The notes below the pieces were generated by a model. It did no database searches. It saw only the letters and a program-made list of their open reading frames with translations, and was not told the DNA's origin. Positions 8,493 to 17,850 of a stretch of DNA of 64,000 nt are shown in pieces. The stretch is from Brevibacterium sp. 239c (GTDB lineage Bacteria > Actinomycetota > Actinomycetes > Actinomycetales > Brevibacteriaceae). Positions within the stretch are counted from its first letter, which is position 1. Every line of letters starts with the position of its first letter. Location of the stretch: the NCBI RefSeq assembly GCF_900169365.1, contig NZ_FXZH01000001.1:310001-374000 (forward strand), read 5' to 3'. The position numbers and the translations under genes were made by a program.

Positions 8493-9254
8493 GTGGCGCG
8501 ACCGGTGAGCCTGCTCTACCGTCTCTACGAGCGGCGGCTCCTGCGCGAGCTGGACAAATCTGTACCTGTACCGAGGCATGTCGGTGTCATCACCGACGGC
8601 AACCGCCGTTGGGCGAAGGAATTCGGTGCCACCACCGCTGACGGTCACCGTGCTGGAGCCGAGAAGATCGTCGAGTTCCTCGGCTGGTGCGATGAGATCG
8701 ACGTCGATATCGTCACGCTCTACGTCCTGTCCAAGGAGAACCTCGCCAGATCCGCCGAGGAAGTCGAAGTTCTCATCGAGATCATCTCCGACCTGGTCGA
8801 GAAGATCGCAGCCCTGAACGGCGTGAGGGTGCAGTTGGTCGGGGACCTGGAGATCCTGCCACCGGGCCTGCGGGCCCGTTTGGAAGCGGCCACTTCGGCG
8901 GGGGACTGCCAGATGCGCGTGAACGTCGCTGTCGGCTACGGCGGACGGCAGGAGATCGTCAACGCGGTGAAGTCCCTGCTGCGCCTGCGCACGGACGAGG
9001 GCACTGACCTGGAGACGATCATCTCCGAACTGTCCCCACAGCAGATCAGCGAACACCTCTACACCAAGGGGCAGCCAGACCCCGATCTCATCATCCGCTC
9101 CTCCGGCGAGCAGCGCCTGTCCGGGTTCCTGATGTGGCAGAGCGCCTACTCGGAGTTCTATTTCTGCGAAGCGTACTGGCCCGATTTCCGCCGCACCGAC
9201 TTCCTGCGCGCCGTCCGTGACTACGGACTGCGCCAACGCCGCTTCGGAAAATAG
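8493..9254 (+). CDS. Short-chain cis-prenyltransferase (Z-farnesyl diphosphate synthase-like)
   Basis: GTG at 8493 is chosen because AGAGGA lies 4-5 bases upstream; an in-frame GTG at 8478 precedes that site. The 253-residue product has the UPP synthase motifs: HVGVITDGNRRWAKE with catalytic Asp35, YVLSKENLARS, and the C-terminal LIIRSSGEQRLSGFLMWQSAYSE. It condenses isopentenyl diphosphate in cis, at the membrane-cytosol interface. It is close to Rv1086 of M. tuberculosis, a Z-FPP synthase that makes the C15 primer for decaprenyl phosphate, and the locus is the same, so a short-chain product is likely. A second, long-chain UppS should exist elsewhere in the genome. Confidence 0.9.
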   Translation: MARPVSLLYRLYERRLLRELDKSVPVPRHVGVITDGNRRWAKEFGATTADGHRAGAEKIVEFLGWCDEIDVDIVTLYVLSKENLARSAEEVEVLIEIISDLVEKIAALNGVRVQLVGDLEILPPGLRARLEAATSAGDCQMRVNVAVGYGGRQEIVNAVKSLLRLRTDEGTDLETIISELSPQQISEHLYTKGQPDPDLIIRSSGEQRLSGFLMWQSAYSEFYFCEAYWPDFRRTDFLRAVRDYGLRQRRFGK

Positions 9255-9318
9255 GCTTCGGGCCGTCGCCGGTTCATGCGAAGTTCACGACCACGACTTT
9301 CCCGAACACGCGTGCCGT

Positions 9319-9406
9319 TGCCTGCCTAGCCCCGAATCGGGGTTAGGTTGGCAGTAGTTGGTCGACACCAACCCGAGATCGGGGGATGTCAGGACTCGGA
9401 TCTCGG
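9319..9406 (+). promoter_or_regulatory. Structured leader of the PIN-PhoH gene with three consecutive hairpins
   Basis: A 35-base imperfect palindrome (9319-9353) pairs TGCCTGCCTAGCCCCGA with TCGGGGTTAGGTTGGCA; as RNA it would form a 17-pair stem with two G-U pairs and one mismatch. It is followed by GTTGGT/ACCAAC (9357-9372) and CCGAGATC/GATCTCGG (9373-9406). None is followed by a T run, so these are not ordinary terminators. They fill the space where mycobacteria carry the small phoAT gene before phoH2. Confidence 0.55.
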
Positions 9407-9431
9407 CGGTACTCACGCCACAGGGGTCCTC

Positions 9432-10739
9432 ATGACCGCACACGTCCACACTTACGTTCTCGACACCTCGGTGCTGCTTTCCGATCCGGGTGCCCTGTTG
9501 AGATTCGCAGAACACCATCTCGTCATTCCGCTGGTCGTCGTCTCCGAGTTGGAAGCCAAACGCAATCATCCGGAACTTGGTTTCACCGCTCGCAAAGCAC
9601 TGCACATCCTCGATGACTTCCGGTCCGAATTCGACCGACTCGATGAGCCGATCCCGGTCGGTGATGCCGGCGGCACATTGCGTGTTGAGCTCAATCACGT
9701 CGACGCCTCGACGATGCCGATCGGCTTCGACCGGTCGGAGAATGACACTCGCATCCTCTCCGTCGCCCGGAACCTGGCAGCTGAAGGCCAGGACGTCATC
9801 GTGGTCACGAAAGACGTGCCGATGCGTGTGAAGGCCTCGGCGCTCGGGCTGCAGGCCGAAGAATATCTGGCGGAACTGGCCACCGACTCCGGGTTCACGG
9901 GGATGAGCGAGCTGTCTCTGGACGAAGACGAGATGTCGCAGTTCTATGAGCAGGGGTGGGCAACCACCGAGGCGGTCACAGATGAGGTCGTCAACACCGG
10001 CGTGGTCATCACCTCACCTCGTGGTTCCGCACTCGGCCGGGTGCGACCAGGCAACCGGGTGTCGTTGGTGCGCGGTGACCGTGACATCTTCGGAGTCCAT
10101 GGACGGTCCGCCGAGCAGCGAGTGGCCATCGACATGCTCCTCGACGATGCACTGGGAATCGTGTCCTTGGGAGGTCGAGCCGGAACGGGGAAGTCCGCAC
10201 TCGCACTCATGGCGGGACTGCAGAAGGTACTCGAAGAGGGCAAGCATTCGAAGATCATGGTCTTCCGCCCGATCTATGCCGTCGGCGGCCAGAGCCTCGG
10301 TTTCTTACCCGGCAGTGAGGGCGAGAAGATGAACCCGTGGGCCGAGGCGGTCTTTGACACGCTTGGTGCGCTGGTGAGCAAGAACGTGATCGAAGAGGTG
10401 ATGAACCGCGACCTGCTCGAGGTTCTGCCTCTGACCCACATTCGGGGCCGATCCTTGCATGATGCGTTCGTCATCGTCGACGAGGCCCAATCGTTGGAGC
10501 GCAACGTGCTGTTGACCGTGCTCTCACGCATCGGCATGAACTCGAAGGTGGTGCTCACCCACGACGTCGCTCAGCGGGACAATCTGCGGGTGGGCCGACA
10601 TGACGGTGTGGCGGCGGTGATCGAGAAGCTCAAGGGCCACGATCTCTTCGCCCATGTGACGCTGACGAGATCGGAACGCTCCGAGATCGCGGCTCTGGTC
10701 ACCGATGTGCTCGAAGAGTTCGATCCCTTCCGCTCCTAG
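9432..10739 (+). CDS. phoH2: PIN-domain RNase fused to PhoH ATPase/helicase (PhoH2)
   Basis: The 435-residue protein joins an N-terminal PIN nuclease ([11 protein letters not shown] with Asp11, SELEAKRNH, and the acidic cluster ENDTRIL) to a C-terminal PhoH ATPase with Walker A GRAGTGKS (248-255) and Walker B VIVDEAQ (347-353). Such proteins unwind and cut RNA with ATP and have been described as toxin-like in mycobacteria. The ATG at 9432 has AGGGG upstream; an in-frame upstream TTG at 9348 has no ribosome site and would translate through the hairpins. I see no antitoxin ORF upstream. Fumarase lies convergent downstream. Confidence 0.93.
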   Translation: MTAHVHTYVLDTSVLLSDPGALLRFAEHHLVIPLVVVSELEAKRNHPELGFTARKALHILDDFRSEFDRLDEPIPVGDAGGTLRVELNHVDASTMPIGFDRSENDTRILSVARNLAAEGQDVIVVTKDVPMRVKASALGLQAEEYLAELATDSGFTGMSELSLDEDEMSQFYEQGWATTEAVTDEVVNTGVVITSPRGSALGRVRPGNRVSLVRGDRDIFGVHGRSAEQRVAIDMLLDDALGIVSLGGRAGTGKSALALMAGLQKVLEEGKHSKIMVFRPIYAVGGQSLGFLPGSEGEKMNPWAEAVFDTLGALVSKNVIEEVMNRDLLEVLPLTHIRGRSLHDAFVIVDEAQSLERNVLLTVLSRIGMNSKVVLTHDVAQRDNLRVGRHDGVAAVIEKLKGHDLFAHVTLTRSERSEIAALVTDVLEEFDPFRS

Positions 10740-10754
10740 CACGCGGTGAACGCG

Positions 10755-10799
10755 AAGGGGCCCGGTGGCCGAACGTGATGTTCCGCCGCCGGGTCCCTT
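10755..10799. terminator. Long hairpin between convergent phoH2 and fumC
   Basis: AAGGGGCCCGG (10755-10765) pairs with CCGGGTCCCTT (10789-10799) across a 23-base loop, an 11-pair stem with one G-T wobble. No T run follows on either strand, so it may slow or help end transcription from both genes rather than act as a classic intrinsic terminator. Confidence 0.5.
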
Positions 10800-10829
10800 G
10801 GCCGTGTAGCTGAGGTGAAGCCGTGTGAT

Positions 10830-12233
10830 TTACTTGTAGTTTCCGATCATCGTGGTGACATCGAGTGCCTTGTCGAGGTCGGCCTCGGTGATGGAGCCGT
10901 TGGAGACGAAGCCGAGGTCGATGGTGGCTTCCTTCACGGTCATCTTGTTCGCCACAGCGTGCTTGGCGATCTTCGCCGCCGATTCGTAGCCGATGACCTT
11001 GTTAAGAGGAGTCACGATGGAGGGGCTTGCCTCGGCGAGGAAGCGGGCACGCTCCTCGTTGGCCTGGAGTCCGTCGATCATCTTCTCGGCCATCACAGTC
11101 GAAGAGTTCGCGAGCAGACGGATGGATTCGAGCAGATTCGACGCCATCACAGGGATGCCGACGTTGAGTTCGAAGGCTCCGTTGGTCGAGGACAGTGCCA
11201 CGGTGGTGTCGTTGCCGATGACCTGCGCGGCGACCTGAATGGTGGCTTCGCAGATGACCGGGTTGACCTTGCCGGGCATGATCGAGGAACCCGGCTGCAG
11301 GTCAGGAATGGCGATTTCGCCGAGGCCGGTGTTCGGGCCCGATCCCATCCACCGCAGATCGTTGCAGATCTTCATGTAGCCGTAGGCGATGGTGCGCAGC
11401 TGGCCCGAAGCCTCAATGAGTCCGTCGCGGTTGGCCTGAGCCTCGAAGTGGTTGCGTGCCTCCGTGATCGGAAGACCGGTCTCCTCAGCGAGGATCTCGA
11501 CGACTCGAGCGGAGAAACCGTCCGGTGTGTTGATTCCGGTGCCCACTGCGGTGCCGCCCTGCGGAACCTCAGCGACGCGAGGCAGCGAAGCCTCGATGCG
11601 CTCGATGCCGTATCGAACCTGGGCAGCATAGCCGCCGAATTCCTGTCCCAGCGTCACTGGGGTGGCATCCATGAGGTGGGTGCGGCCCGATTTGACGATC
11701 GAAGCGAATTCCTTCGCCTTCTTCTCCAGCGAGACAGCGAGCGTCTCCATCGCTGGAATCAGCGAGTTGACCAAGGCCTGGGTTACGGCGACGTGTACCG
11801 AGGTGGGGAACACGTCGTTCGAGGACTGGGAAGCATTGACGTGATCATTGGGGTGAACGTCGATGCCCTGGGATTCGAGGGCCTTCGTCGCCAGGGAGGC
11901 CAGGACCTCGTTGGTGTTCATGTTCGAAGATGTTCCCGAACCGGTCTGGAACACGTCGATGGGGAAGTGGGCGTCGTATTCGCCGGCGATGACCGCCTCG
12001 GCGGCCTTCTGGATGGCTCCGGCCCTGTCAGCGTCAAGGACTCCGAGTTCGAGGTTGGCCTTCGCAGCCGCCTTCTTCACCTGGGCCAAAGCGGCGATAT
12101 GAGCCGACTCCAGGGTCTTGCCCGAGATCGGGAAGTTCTGCACGGCGCGCTGTGTCTGTGCGCTGTACAGGGCATCTTTGGGAACCTTCACTTCTCCCAT
12201 GGTGTCGTGCTCGATGCGAAATTCTTCGCTCAT
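10830..12233 (-). CDS. fumC: Class II fumarate hydratase
   Basis: The start is ATG 12233 with AAGGA upstream; an in-frame ATG 13 codons earlier has no ribosome site. The 467-residue protein has the fumarase/aspartase signature [11 protein letters not shown], the fumarate-binding segments [14 protein letters not shown] and [20 protein letters not shown], and [12 protein letters not shown]. It reversibly hydrates fumarate to malate in the TCA cycle, as an iron-independent tetramer. Argininosuccinate lyase and aspartase are related, but the overall motif set fits FumC. Carbonic anhydrase, glpX and DUF4245 follow in the same order as the Rv1098c-Rv1100 region. Confidence 0.95.
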   Translation of the reverse strand: MSEEFRIEHDTMGEVKVPKDALYSAQTQRAVQNFPISGKTLESAHIAALAQVKKAAAKANLELGVLDADRAGAIQKAAEAVIAGEYDAHFPIDVFQTGSGTSSNMNTNEVLASLATKALESQGIDVHPNDHVNASQSSNDVFPTSVHVAVTQALVNSLIPAMETLAVSLEKKAKEFASIVKSGRTHLMDATPVTLGQEFGGYAAQVRYGIERIEASLPRVAEVPQGGTAVGTGINTPDGFSARVVEILAEETGLPITEARNHFEAQANRDGLIEASGQLRTIAYGYMKICNDLRWMGSGPNTGLGEIAIPDLQPGSSIMPGKVNPVICEATIQVAAQVIGNDTTVALSSTNGAFELNVGIPVMASNLLESIRLLANSSTVMAEKMIDGLQANEERARFLAEASPSIVTPLNKVIGYESAAKIAKHAVANKMTVKEATIDLGFVSNGSITEADLDKALDVTTMIGNYK

Positions 12234-12304
12234 AGTTGTCCTTTCCGACATGATGTCTGGGCTGTTGGTCATTGTGTCTGCTGAGGCCGCGGGTGCAGCC
12301 AGGA

Positions 12305-12931
12305 TCAGGACGCGAAGGTCGAAGTCGCGTCCTCGTCGCCTCCGTGCTGTGCGACGACCGTGGTGCGACCGTCGTGCAGCTGATAGGTCAGGCCGACGAT
12401 GATGAGGCGACCTTCGTCGACTGCCCGGGAGATGATTGCAGAGAGCTGCATGATCTTCTCCACCGTGTCCATGGTGTTCTGCGTGACCGTCTCATTGACA
12501 GTCTTGCGGTTGTTCTTACGGGCCCTGGCCACAGTCGGCAGGATCCGTGCCACGACATCGGAGATGAACCCTGGGGGAGTCTCTCCGGAATCGTAGGAGT
12601 CATACGCAGCTGTGACCGCACCGCAGCTGTCGTGGCCGAGCACGACGAGCAGGGGAGTGCCGAGGATTTCGACCCCGTACTCAAGAGAGCCGAGCGTCAC
12701 TGGATCGACGACCTGTCCGGCGTTGCGCACGACGAACATGTCGCCGAGACCGACATCGAAGATCATCTCAGCGGCAACTCGCGAGTCCGAGCAGCCGAAG
12801 AGCGTGACGAAGGGCATCTGATTGTTCGACAGTGCCTCACGTCGTGCGGTGTCCTGATTGGGATGTTTCGGGACGTCGTCGACGAAGCGATGATTTCCTT
12901 CGAGCAGACGTTTCCATGCTTCGTTCGGCAT
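12305..12931 (-). CDS. Beta-class carbonic anhydrase
   Basis: The 208-residue protein carries the beta-CA zinc and catalytic residues: Cys47-x-Asp49-x-Arg51 in FGCSDSRV, then His100 and Cys103 in LGHDSCGAV. It interconverts CO2 and bicarbonate in the cytoplasm. Bicarbonate is the substrate of biotin carboxylase, whose gene starts this window. A TAGGTT hexamer lies 8 bases before the ATG and the Shine-Dalgarno sequence is weak, so a nearly leaderless mRNA is possible. The gene stands between fumC and glpX, all on the minus strand. Confidence 0.93.
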   Translation of the reverse strand: MPNEAWKRLLEGNHRFVDDVPKHPNQDTARREALSNNQMPFVTLFGCSDSRVAAEMIFDVGLGDMFVVRNAGQVVDPVTLGSLEYGVEILGTPLLVVLGHDSCGAVTAAYDSYDSGETPPGFISDVVARILPTVARARKNNRKTVNETVTQNTMDTVEKIMQLSAIISRAVDEGRLIIVGLTYQLHDGRTTVVAQHGGDEDATSTFAS

Positions 12932-13037
12932 CGGTCAAGAACCTACTTCCGGTGGGTGAGATCAGAGGGTCGAGTCGGTGGGGTCCGGTGTCGACAGTGA
13001 TGGATGGTGACGGACGATGGAGATCAGAAGCGAATGC

Positions 13038-14162
13038 TCAGATGAGTCCGCGTCGAGCAGCCTCTTCGGCAGCTTCGACATAGGAATGGGTCTTCGCAGC
13101 CTGATGCTCGGCGAAGACCGAACGCACGGTGCCCGATTTGGAGCGCATGACCAGAGAGTGGGTGGTGACATGTCCGCCGTCGAACTTCACACCGTCTAGC
13201 AGATCACCGTTGGTGATGCCGGTGGCGACGAAGTAGCTGTTGTCACCGGTGACGAGATCATCGGTGTTGAGTACCTGGTCGACGTCGAGCCCGGCTGCGG
13301 CCGCGGCCTCACGCTCCGAATCGTCCTGTGGCCAAAGGCGACCCTGGATGACTCCGCCCAGTGCCTTGATCGCGCATGCGGTGATGATGCCTTCAGGGGT
13401 GCCGCCGATGCCCATCAGCATGTCGACACCGGTTCCCGGGCGGCAGGCGGCAATAGCGCCGGCGACATCGCCGTCGGTGATGAGCTGGATGCGTGCTCCA
13501 GCCGCACGGATCTCATCGATCATCTTCTGGTGGCGCGGACGATCGAGGATCATCACGGTCACCGAGGCAGGATCGTTCGTTCCTTTGCCCTTGGCGACGC
13601 GACGGATGTTCTCTGCTACCGGTAGGCGCAGGTCGACCGCGTCGGCGGCAGCGGGACCTGTGACGAGCTTCTCCATGTAGAAGACAGCTGAAGGATCGTA
13701 CATGGCGCCATCTTCGGTGACGGCCATGACCGAAATCGCGTTGGGCATGCCCAGGGCGGTCAGACGCGTGCCGTCGATCGGGTCGACAGCCACATCGCAG
13801 TGAGCGCCTTCGCCGTCGCCGACCTGTTCGCCGTTGAAGAGCATCGGTGCTTCGTCCTTCTCACCTTCGCCGATGACGACGCGTCCGGCCATGCGCACGG
13901 TTGAGATGACGTTGCGCATAGCGGCAACAGCGGCACCATCGGCGGCGTTCTTATCGCCGCGGCCCACCCAAGGGGCAGCTGCGATGGCAGCGGCTTCGGT
14001 GACTCTGACGAGTTCGAGAGCGAGGTTGCGGTCGGGAGCGTCGGCTCCGACCTGTGCTTTCTGGGACCAGGTATCCGTCACGGTGACGGGAGGAGCCTCG
14101 GCATCCACTCGGCCTCGGTCATGATGAGATTTCACGGCAGCAGGTTCATTGGAGTCACTCAT
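13038..14162 (-). CDS. glpX: Class II fructose-1,6-bisphosphatase
   Basis: From ATG 14162 the product is 374 residues. It has the metal-binding [11 protein letters not shown] motif, [18 protein letters not shown] and [18 protein letters not shown], all typical of GlpX. The enzyme dephosphorylates fructose 1,6-bisphosphate in gluconeogenesis; actinobacteria commonly rely on this class alone. A longer reading from 14201 would overlap the upstream control region and has no ribosome site. CACAAT lies 7 bases before the chosen ATG, consistent with a short or absent 5' leader. The divergent partner is a DUF4245 protein. Confidence 0.95.
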   Translation of the reverse strand: MSDSNEPAAVKSHHDRGRVDAEAPPVTVTDTWSQKAQVGADAPDRNLALELVRVTEAAAIAAAPWVGRGDKNAADGAAVAAMRNVISTVRMAGRVVIGEGEKDEAPMLFNGEQVGDGEGAHCDVAVDPIDGTRLTALGMPNAISVMAVTEDGAMYDPSAVFYMEKLVTGPAAADAVDLRLPVAENIRRVAKGKGTNDPASVTVMILDRPRHQKMIDEIRAAGARIQLITDGDVAGAIAACRPGTGVDMLMGIGGTPEGIITACAIKALGGVIQGRLWPQDDSEREAAAAAGLDVDQVLNTDDLVTGDNSYFVATGITNGDLLDGVKFDGGHVTTHSLVMRSKSGTVRSVFAEHQAAKTHSYVEAAEEAARRGLI

Positions 14163-14371
14163 AAGTCCAATTGTGCCACCCCGCACGTTCGGTGCCGACA
14201 TCGGTACGATTTCGCGCCGTCGTTGTGGTCTCTGTCATGAATGCCCGTCCAGGATTGGCCCTGGGGACCAACCCCGAGGACAATGGCGATGTGAATGCCC
14301 AATCCAATACCTACGCTGTGGGATCGCAGGCGCCCGTGACACACGCGGATGCCGGGTCCGAGGGAGTGCCA

Positions 14372-14941
14372 ATGGCTGACGAGTCCGGAGTGATGCTCCC
14401 GGGGTCCAGGGAAGAGATGCGCTTCCTACGGAAGAACTCGAACTGGGTCAACATGATCATTGCGATCCTGGCCTGCCTCGCAGTCGTTGCCGTGGTGCTG
14501 CTGATCGCACCGCAACCAGAGGTCGACCCGCAGCGTGTGGTCGACTACCAGACGATTGCCGAGCAGTCGGAGGACAGCGCCGAGTTCGACCTCATCGTGC
14601 CGAAAATTCCGAGCGGATGGACATCGAACGAGGCGAGCCTTGATCGTGTGGGCGATTCGGACCGCACATCCTGGTACATGTCCTTCGTCGGTACCGAGCG
14701 GCAATGGGTGAGCATCGAGCAAGCCAAAGCCACGGAGAAATGGGCCAAAAGCAAAGTCGGCGATGCAGTTGCAGCTGAGACAGTGACCGCCGGCGGCTTG
14801 GATTACCAGATCTATAGGACCGCAGACGCCAAGGAATACTGGGTGACCGGAAAGGGCGACAACTTCGTCGTCATCACCGCAATCGCGACTCCCGATTCCA
14901 TCGACTTCTTCGCCAAACAGGTTTCCAAACAGCTCAAGTGA
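14372..14941 (+). CDS. DUF4245 family membrane-anchored protein
   Basis: The start at ATG 14372 has GAGGGAG 5 bases upstream; the frame is open further upstream but without a ribosome site. The 189-residue protein has a short cytoplasmic head, one membrane span (WVNMIIAILACLAVVAVVLLI) and an extracytoplasmic domain of about 130 residues that contains RTSWYMSFVGTERQWVSIEQ, a DUF4245-like block. Its function is unknown. The divergent arrangement with glpX is conserved in mycobacteria (Rv1099c/Rv1100). The end abuts xseB, which runs the other way. Confidence 0.87.
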   Translation: MADESGVMLPGSREEMRFLRKNSNWVNMIIAILACLAVVAVVLLIAPQPEVDPQRVVDYQTIAEQSEDSAEFDLIVPKIPSGWTSNEASLDRVGDSDRTSWYMSFVGTERQWVSIEQAKATEKWAKSKVGDAVAAETVTAGGLDYQIYRTADAKEYWVTGKGDNFVVITAIATPDSIDFFAKQVSKQLK

Positions 14942-14944
14942 GGC

Positions 14945-15184
14945 TCAGCCTTCCTCGTCTGAAGATTCCTCACGCGCTTTGTCGAGACGTTCACGAGCAC
15001 CATCAAGCCACCCCTGGCAACGATCGGCCAGAGCCTCGCCACGCTCCCACAGACTCAGCGAGTCCTCCAAGGGAAGATTTCCAGCCTCGAGTCGTTTGAC
15101 GATTCCGACCAATTCTTCACGAGCCTGTTCGTAGCTGAGGGAATTGATGTCGGCCTGGTTCTGCCCGGTTGTTGGTTCTGTCAT
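14945..15184 (-). CDS. xseB: Exodeoxyribonuclease VII small subunit
   Basis: The 79-residue protein contains LSYEQAREELVGIVKRLEAG and LPLEDSLSLWERGEALADRC, the hallmark of XseB. Several copies bind one XseA to form exonuclease VII, which degrades single-stranded DNA from both ends. GGAGG lies 8 bases before the ATG. xseA is 66 bases upstream on the same strand, so the pair forms an operon. The length is normal. Confidence 0.95.
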   Translation of the reverse strand: MTEPTTGQNQADINSLSYEQAREELVGIVKRLEAGNLPLEDSLSLWERGEALADRCQGWLDGARERLDKAREESSDEEG

Positions 15185-15250
15185 GATTACGTCCTCCGTG
15201 GCTTGATCGGGTGAGTTGTGAGTGTTGCGGTGTGGTTGGGCCAGGTGCTG

Positions 15251-16561
15251 CTATTGCTTTGAGGCGTGGTTGTCTTCGGTGTTTTCCTGCACAGCTGTCA
15301 CCTCGGCGTCGAAGCGTCCGCGAGCGACACGGACGTGGACACCGGCGCCGGTGTCCACCTCGGCCGAGTCTCGGATGGCCTGACCCTCGTCGTTTTGGAC
15401 GACGGCGTACCCGCGTTCGAGAGTCCGCAGTGGTGAGAGCGACCGTGCCTGTGAACGAAGATGGCTGATCTCCGTCTGTGCCTGCACGATGCGTGTCGTG
15501 GTCGCTTGGAGGCTGCGTCGACGCACCAGCCGCAGCTGCTCTTCGTGCGCGGCCACCATGGTCTGAGGCTCGGCAAGGACAGGGCGTGATCGGACTGCGG
15601 TGAGCATCTCCTGCTCCCGGTCGATGATCCGGTTGACGGCGGCATCGAGTTCAGCCCGAGCACGCAGCAGATTCATCGCTTCCTCGGCCACATCGGGAAC
15701 GATGCGTTTGGCCGCATCGGTGGGCGTCGATGCTCGCATATCTGCGACCTCATCGAGGATCGGACGGTCGGCTTCGTGGCCGATTGCCGACACAACGGGA
15801 GTGTTCGCCTCAGACACGGCGCGAACGAGTGCCTCATTGGAGAATGGCAACAGGTCCTCCATGCTGCCGCCCCCGCGAGCGATGACGATGATGTCGATCT
15901 GCGGGTCGGCATCGAGTTCGGCGAGGTTCTTCATCACACCGGGAACGGCGTCGGGTCCCTGGACAGCGCAGTTGCGGATTTCGAATTCGGCGGCCGGCCA
16001 GCGCAGGGTGACGTTGCGAACGACGTCCTTCTGCGCATCGGAGTCTCTGCCGGTGATGAGGCCGATCCGATTGGGTAGGAACGGCAGACGCTTCTTCCGA
16101 TTCGGGTCGAACAGGCCCTCTGCGCCGAGTTGCTTCTTCAGTCGCTCGAGCCTGGCCAGGAGCTCGCCGAGGCCGACGGCCCGGATGTCATTGGCCCGCA
16201 TGGTCAGGCGACCGGTCTTGGTCCAGAAGTCTGCTTTGAGGTTGGCGACGACATGGCTGCCCTCAGACAGCGGAGCCCCAGTGCGGTCGAGTACGTTCTT
16301 CCAGATCTGGACCGGCAGCGACATTTCGACATCGGTGTCGCGCAGAGTCAGATAGCTGGCCTTGCCGCGGTGATTGAGCTCGACAACCTGTCCCTCGATC
16401 CACACGCTCGACATGCGATCAATATAGGACTTCATCTTGCTCGAGAGCAGACTCAGGGGCCATGGGTTCTCTGCCGTCGTCTCGCCTGCTGTCGCCGCCA
16501 GCTCCTGAGCGTCGACCGTTTCGCCGAGGGTCCCGGGGGTGCCGGAAATTCGTTGCGCCAT
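15251..16561 (-). CDS. xseA: Exodeoxyribonuclease VII large subunit
   Basis: The 436-residue protein has an N-terminal OB-fold DNA-binding domain (SSVWIEGQVVELNHRGKASY), the catalytic domain (FLPNRIGLITGRDSDAQKDV, VIARGGGSMEDLLPFSNEAL, PVVSAIGHEADRPILDEVAD) and a C-terminal coiled coil. With XseB it forms exonuclease VII, active on single-stranded DNA in repair. GGGGAG precedes the ATG. xseB follows directly. The promoter should lie in the 165 bases shared with divergent ispH. Confidence 0.96.
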   Translation of the reverse strand: MAQRISGTPGTLGETVDAQELAATAGETTAENPWPLSLLSSKMKSYIDRMSSVWIEGQVVELNHRGKASYLTLRDTDVEMSLPVQIWKNVLDRTGAPLSEGSHVVANLKADFWTKTGRLTMRANDIRAVGLGELLARLERLKKQLGAEGLFDPNRKKRLPFLPNRIGLITGRDSDAQKDVVRNVTLRWPAAEFEIRNCAVQGPDAVPGVMKNLAELDADPQIDIIVIARGGGSMEDLLPFSNEALVRAVSEANTPVVSAIGHEADRPILDEVADMRASTPTDAAKRIVPDVAEEAMNLLRARAELDAAVNRIIDREQEMLTAVRSRPVLAEPQTMVAAHEEQLRLVRRRSLQATTTRIVQAQTEISHLRSQARSLSPLRTLERGYAVVQNDEGQAIRDSAEVDTGAGVHVRVARGRFDAEVTAVQENTEDNHASKQ

Positions 16562-16715
16562 GTTGTCTCCCCTTCCAATCCACCACCCTAACGAACGGTG
16601 GTGACATGACGAATCATCGCCGCGCAGGAACTCGCGCGGTTGGGGTCGTGATCCGGCTGGTAGGTGTGTGATGTGGATTGCTTCACCTTTGTAGCCGTTG
16701 TTCAGGTCCCCGGCC

Positions 16716-16721
16716 TAAACT
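16716..16721 (+). promoter_or_regulatory. -10 element for leaderless ispH
   Basis: TAAACT lies exactly 6 bases before the GTG start of ispH at 16728, and no Shine-Dalgarno sequence precedes that start. This geometry places the transcription start on the start codon itself. Confidence 0.6.
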
Positions 16722-16727
16722 GAGCTT

Positions 16728-17807
16728 GTGACTGCCATATCTGTACCCATGCCCATCATTCCGCGCAAGCGTCTTGCTCCGGAGGACATCCGGACGCCTG
16801 AAGGTGCTGGCCAGAAGGTGCTTCTGGCCGCCCCACGCGGATACTGCGCCGGCGTTGACCGTGCCGTGATCGCCGTCGAGCGCGCACTCGAGCACTATGG
16901 TGCTCCCGTGTACGTGCGAAAGGAGATTGTGCACAACCGCCATGTGGTCGACACTCTCTCCGAACGCGGCGCCGTCTTCGTCAACGAAACCGATGAGGTT
17001 CCGGAAGGTGCGCGCCTCGTATTCTCAGCACACGGTGTCTCTCCTGCGGTGCACGCCGAGGCAGCCGCACGTGAACTGTCCACGATTGACGCGACCTGTC
17101 CACTGGTGACGAAGGTCCACCGCGAGGCCGTGCGCTTCGCCCGCGATGGCTACCACATTCTGCTTGTCGGCCACGCCGGTCACGAAGAGGTCGAGGGTAC
17201 GATGGGGGAGGCTCCCGATGACATCACTCTGATCCAGAATCCTGAAGAAGCCAAGACCGTCGAGATCGCAGACACCGAGAAACTAGTCTGGCTGTCACAG
17301 ACGACGTTGAGTGTCGACGAAACGATGGCGACTGTCGATATCCTGCGTGAACGGTTCCCCCACCTGCAGGCCCCGCCGAGCGACGACATCTGCTATGCCA
17401 CGTCGAACCGACAGGTGGCCGTGAAGAAGATCGCCCCGCAATCCGATCTGGTTCTGGTTGTCGGCTCAGCCAATTCGTCGAACTCCGTACGCCTGGTTGA
17501 AGTTGCTCTGGAGCATGGGGCCAAGGACGCGCATCGCGTCGACTTCGCTCGTGAGGTCGACGAAACATGGTTCCATGATGTCGCGACTGTCGGCGTGACC
17601 TCAGGAGCGAGCGTGCCGGAAGGGCTGGTCCAGGACCTTCTCAAACTGTTGGCCGAGTACGGTTTCGGCTCGGTCGAGGAGATCGTAACGGCAGAGGAAG
17701 ACATAATGTTCTCGTTGCCGCGCGAACTGCGCAAGGATCTCAAAGCCGCCGGGATGAAGACATCGAATAAGCGCGACGGAGCCGACCGGGACCACGATCT
17801 GATCTGA
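16728..17807 (+). CDS. ispH: 4-hydroxy-3-methylbut-2-enyl diphosphate reductase
   Basis: The 359-residue protein has the three Cys ligands of the [4Fe-4S] cluster: Cys40 in [12 protein letters not shown], Cys124 in [11 protein letters not shown] and Cys222 in [11 protein letters not shown], plus catalytic segments SAHGVSP and [15 protein letters not shown]. IspH catalyses the last step of the MEP pathway, reducing HMBPP to IPP and DMAPP, the substrates of the prenyltransferase at 8493. The GTG start is apparently leaderless. The stop codon lies inside a GATCT tandem repeat. rmuC is convergent. Confidence 0.97.
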   Translation: MTAISVPMPIIPRKRLAPEDIRTPEGAGQKVLLAAPRGYCAGVDRAVIAVERALEHYGAPVYVRKEIVHNRHVVDTLSERGAVFVNETDEVPEGARLVFSAHGVSPAVHAEAAARELSTIDATCPLVTKVHREAVRFARDGYHILLVGHAGHEEVEGTMGEAPDDITLIQNPEEAKTVEIADTEKLVWLSQTTLSVDETMATVDILRERFPHLQAPPSDDICYATSNRQVAVKKIAPQSDLVLVVGSANSSNSVRLVEVALEHGAKDAHRVDFAREVDETWFHDVATVGVTSGASVPEGLVQDLLKLLAEYGFGSVEEIVTAEEDIMFSLPRELRKDLKAAGMKTSNKRDGADRDHDLI

Positions 17808-17849
17808 TCTGATCGGTGCCTGGTGTCGGTGCCTGGTGTCGGTGCCAGG
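17796..17849. repeat. GATCT tandem repeat at the ispH stop, followed by 13-base tandem repeats
   Basis: Three copies of GATCT plus GATC (17796-17814) span the ispH stop codon. They run straight into two copies of GGTGCCTGGTGTC and a partial third (17815-17849), filling the gap before rmuC. Slippage in the pentamer would change the IspH C-terminus by a few residues. Confidence 0.85.
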
Positions 17850-17850
17850 T

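Noticed and set aside
9348..9431. An in-frame TTG extension of phoH2 as possible fused or separate antitoxin
   Set aside because: TTG without ribosome site inside a hairpin; the PIN domain begins directly after ATG 9432, as in homologues.
10815..12284. A 489-codon open frame on the plus strand, opposite fumC
   Set aside because: It mirrors the fumarase gene almost end to end and has no family motif; such long antisense frames are common opposite high-G+C genes.
17796..17849. CRISPR-like repeats
   Set aside because: Units are 5 and 13 bases, directly adjacent with no spacers.
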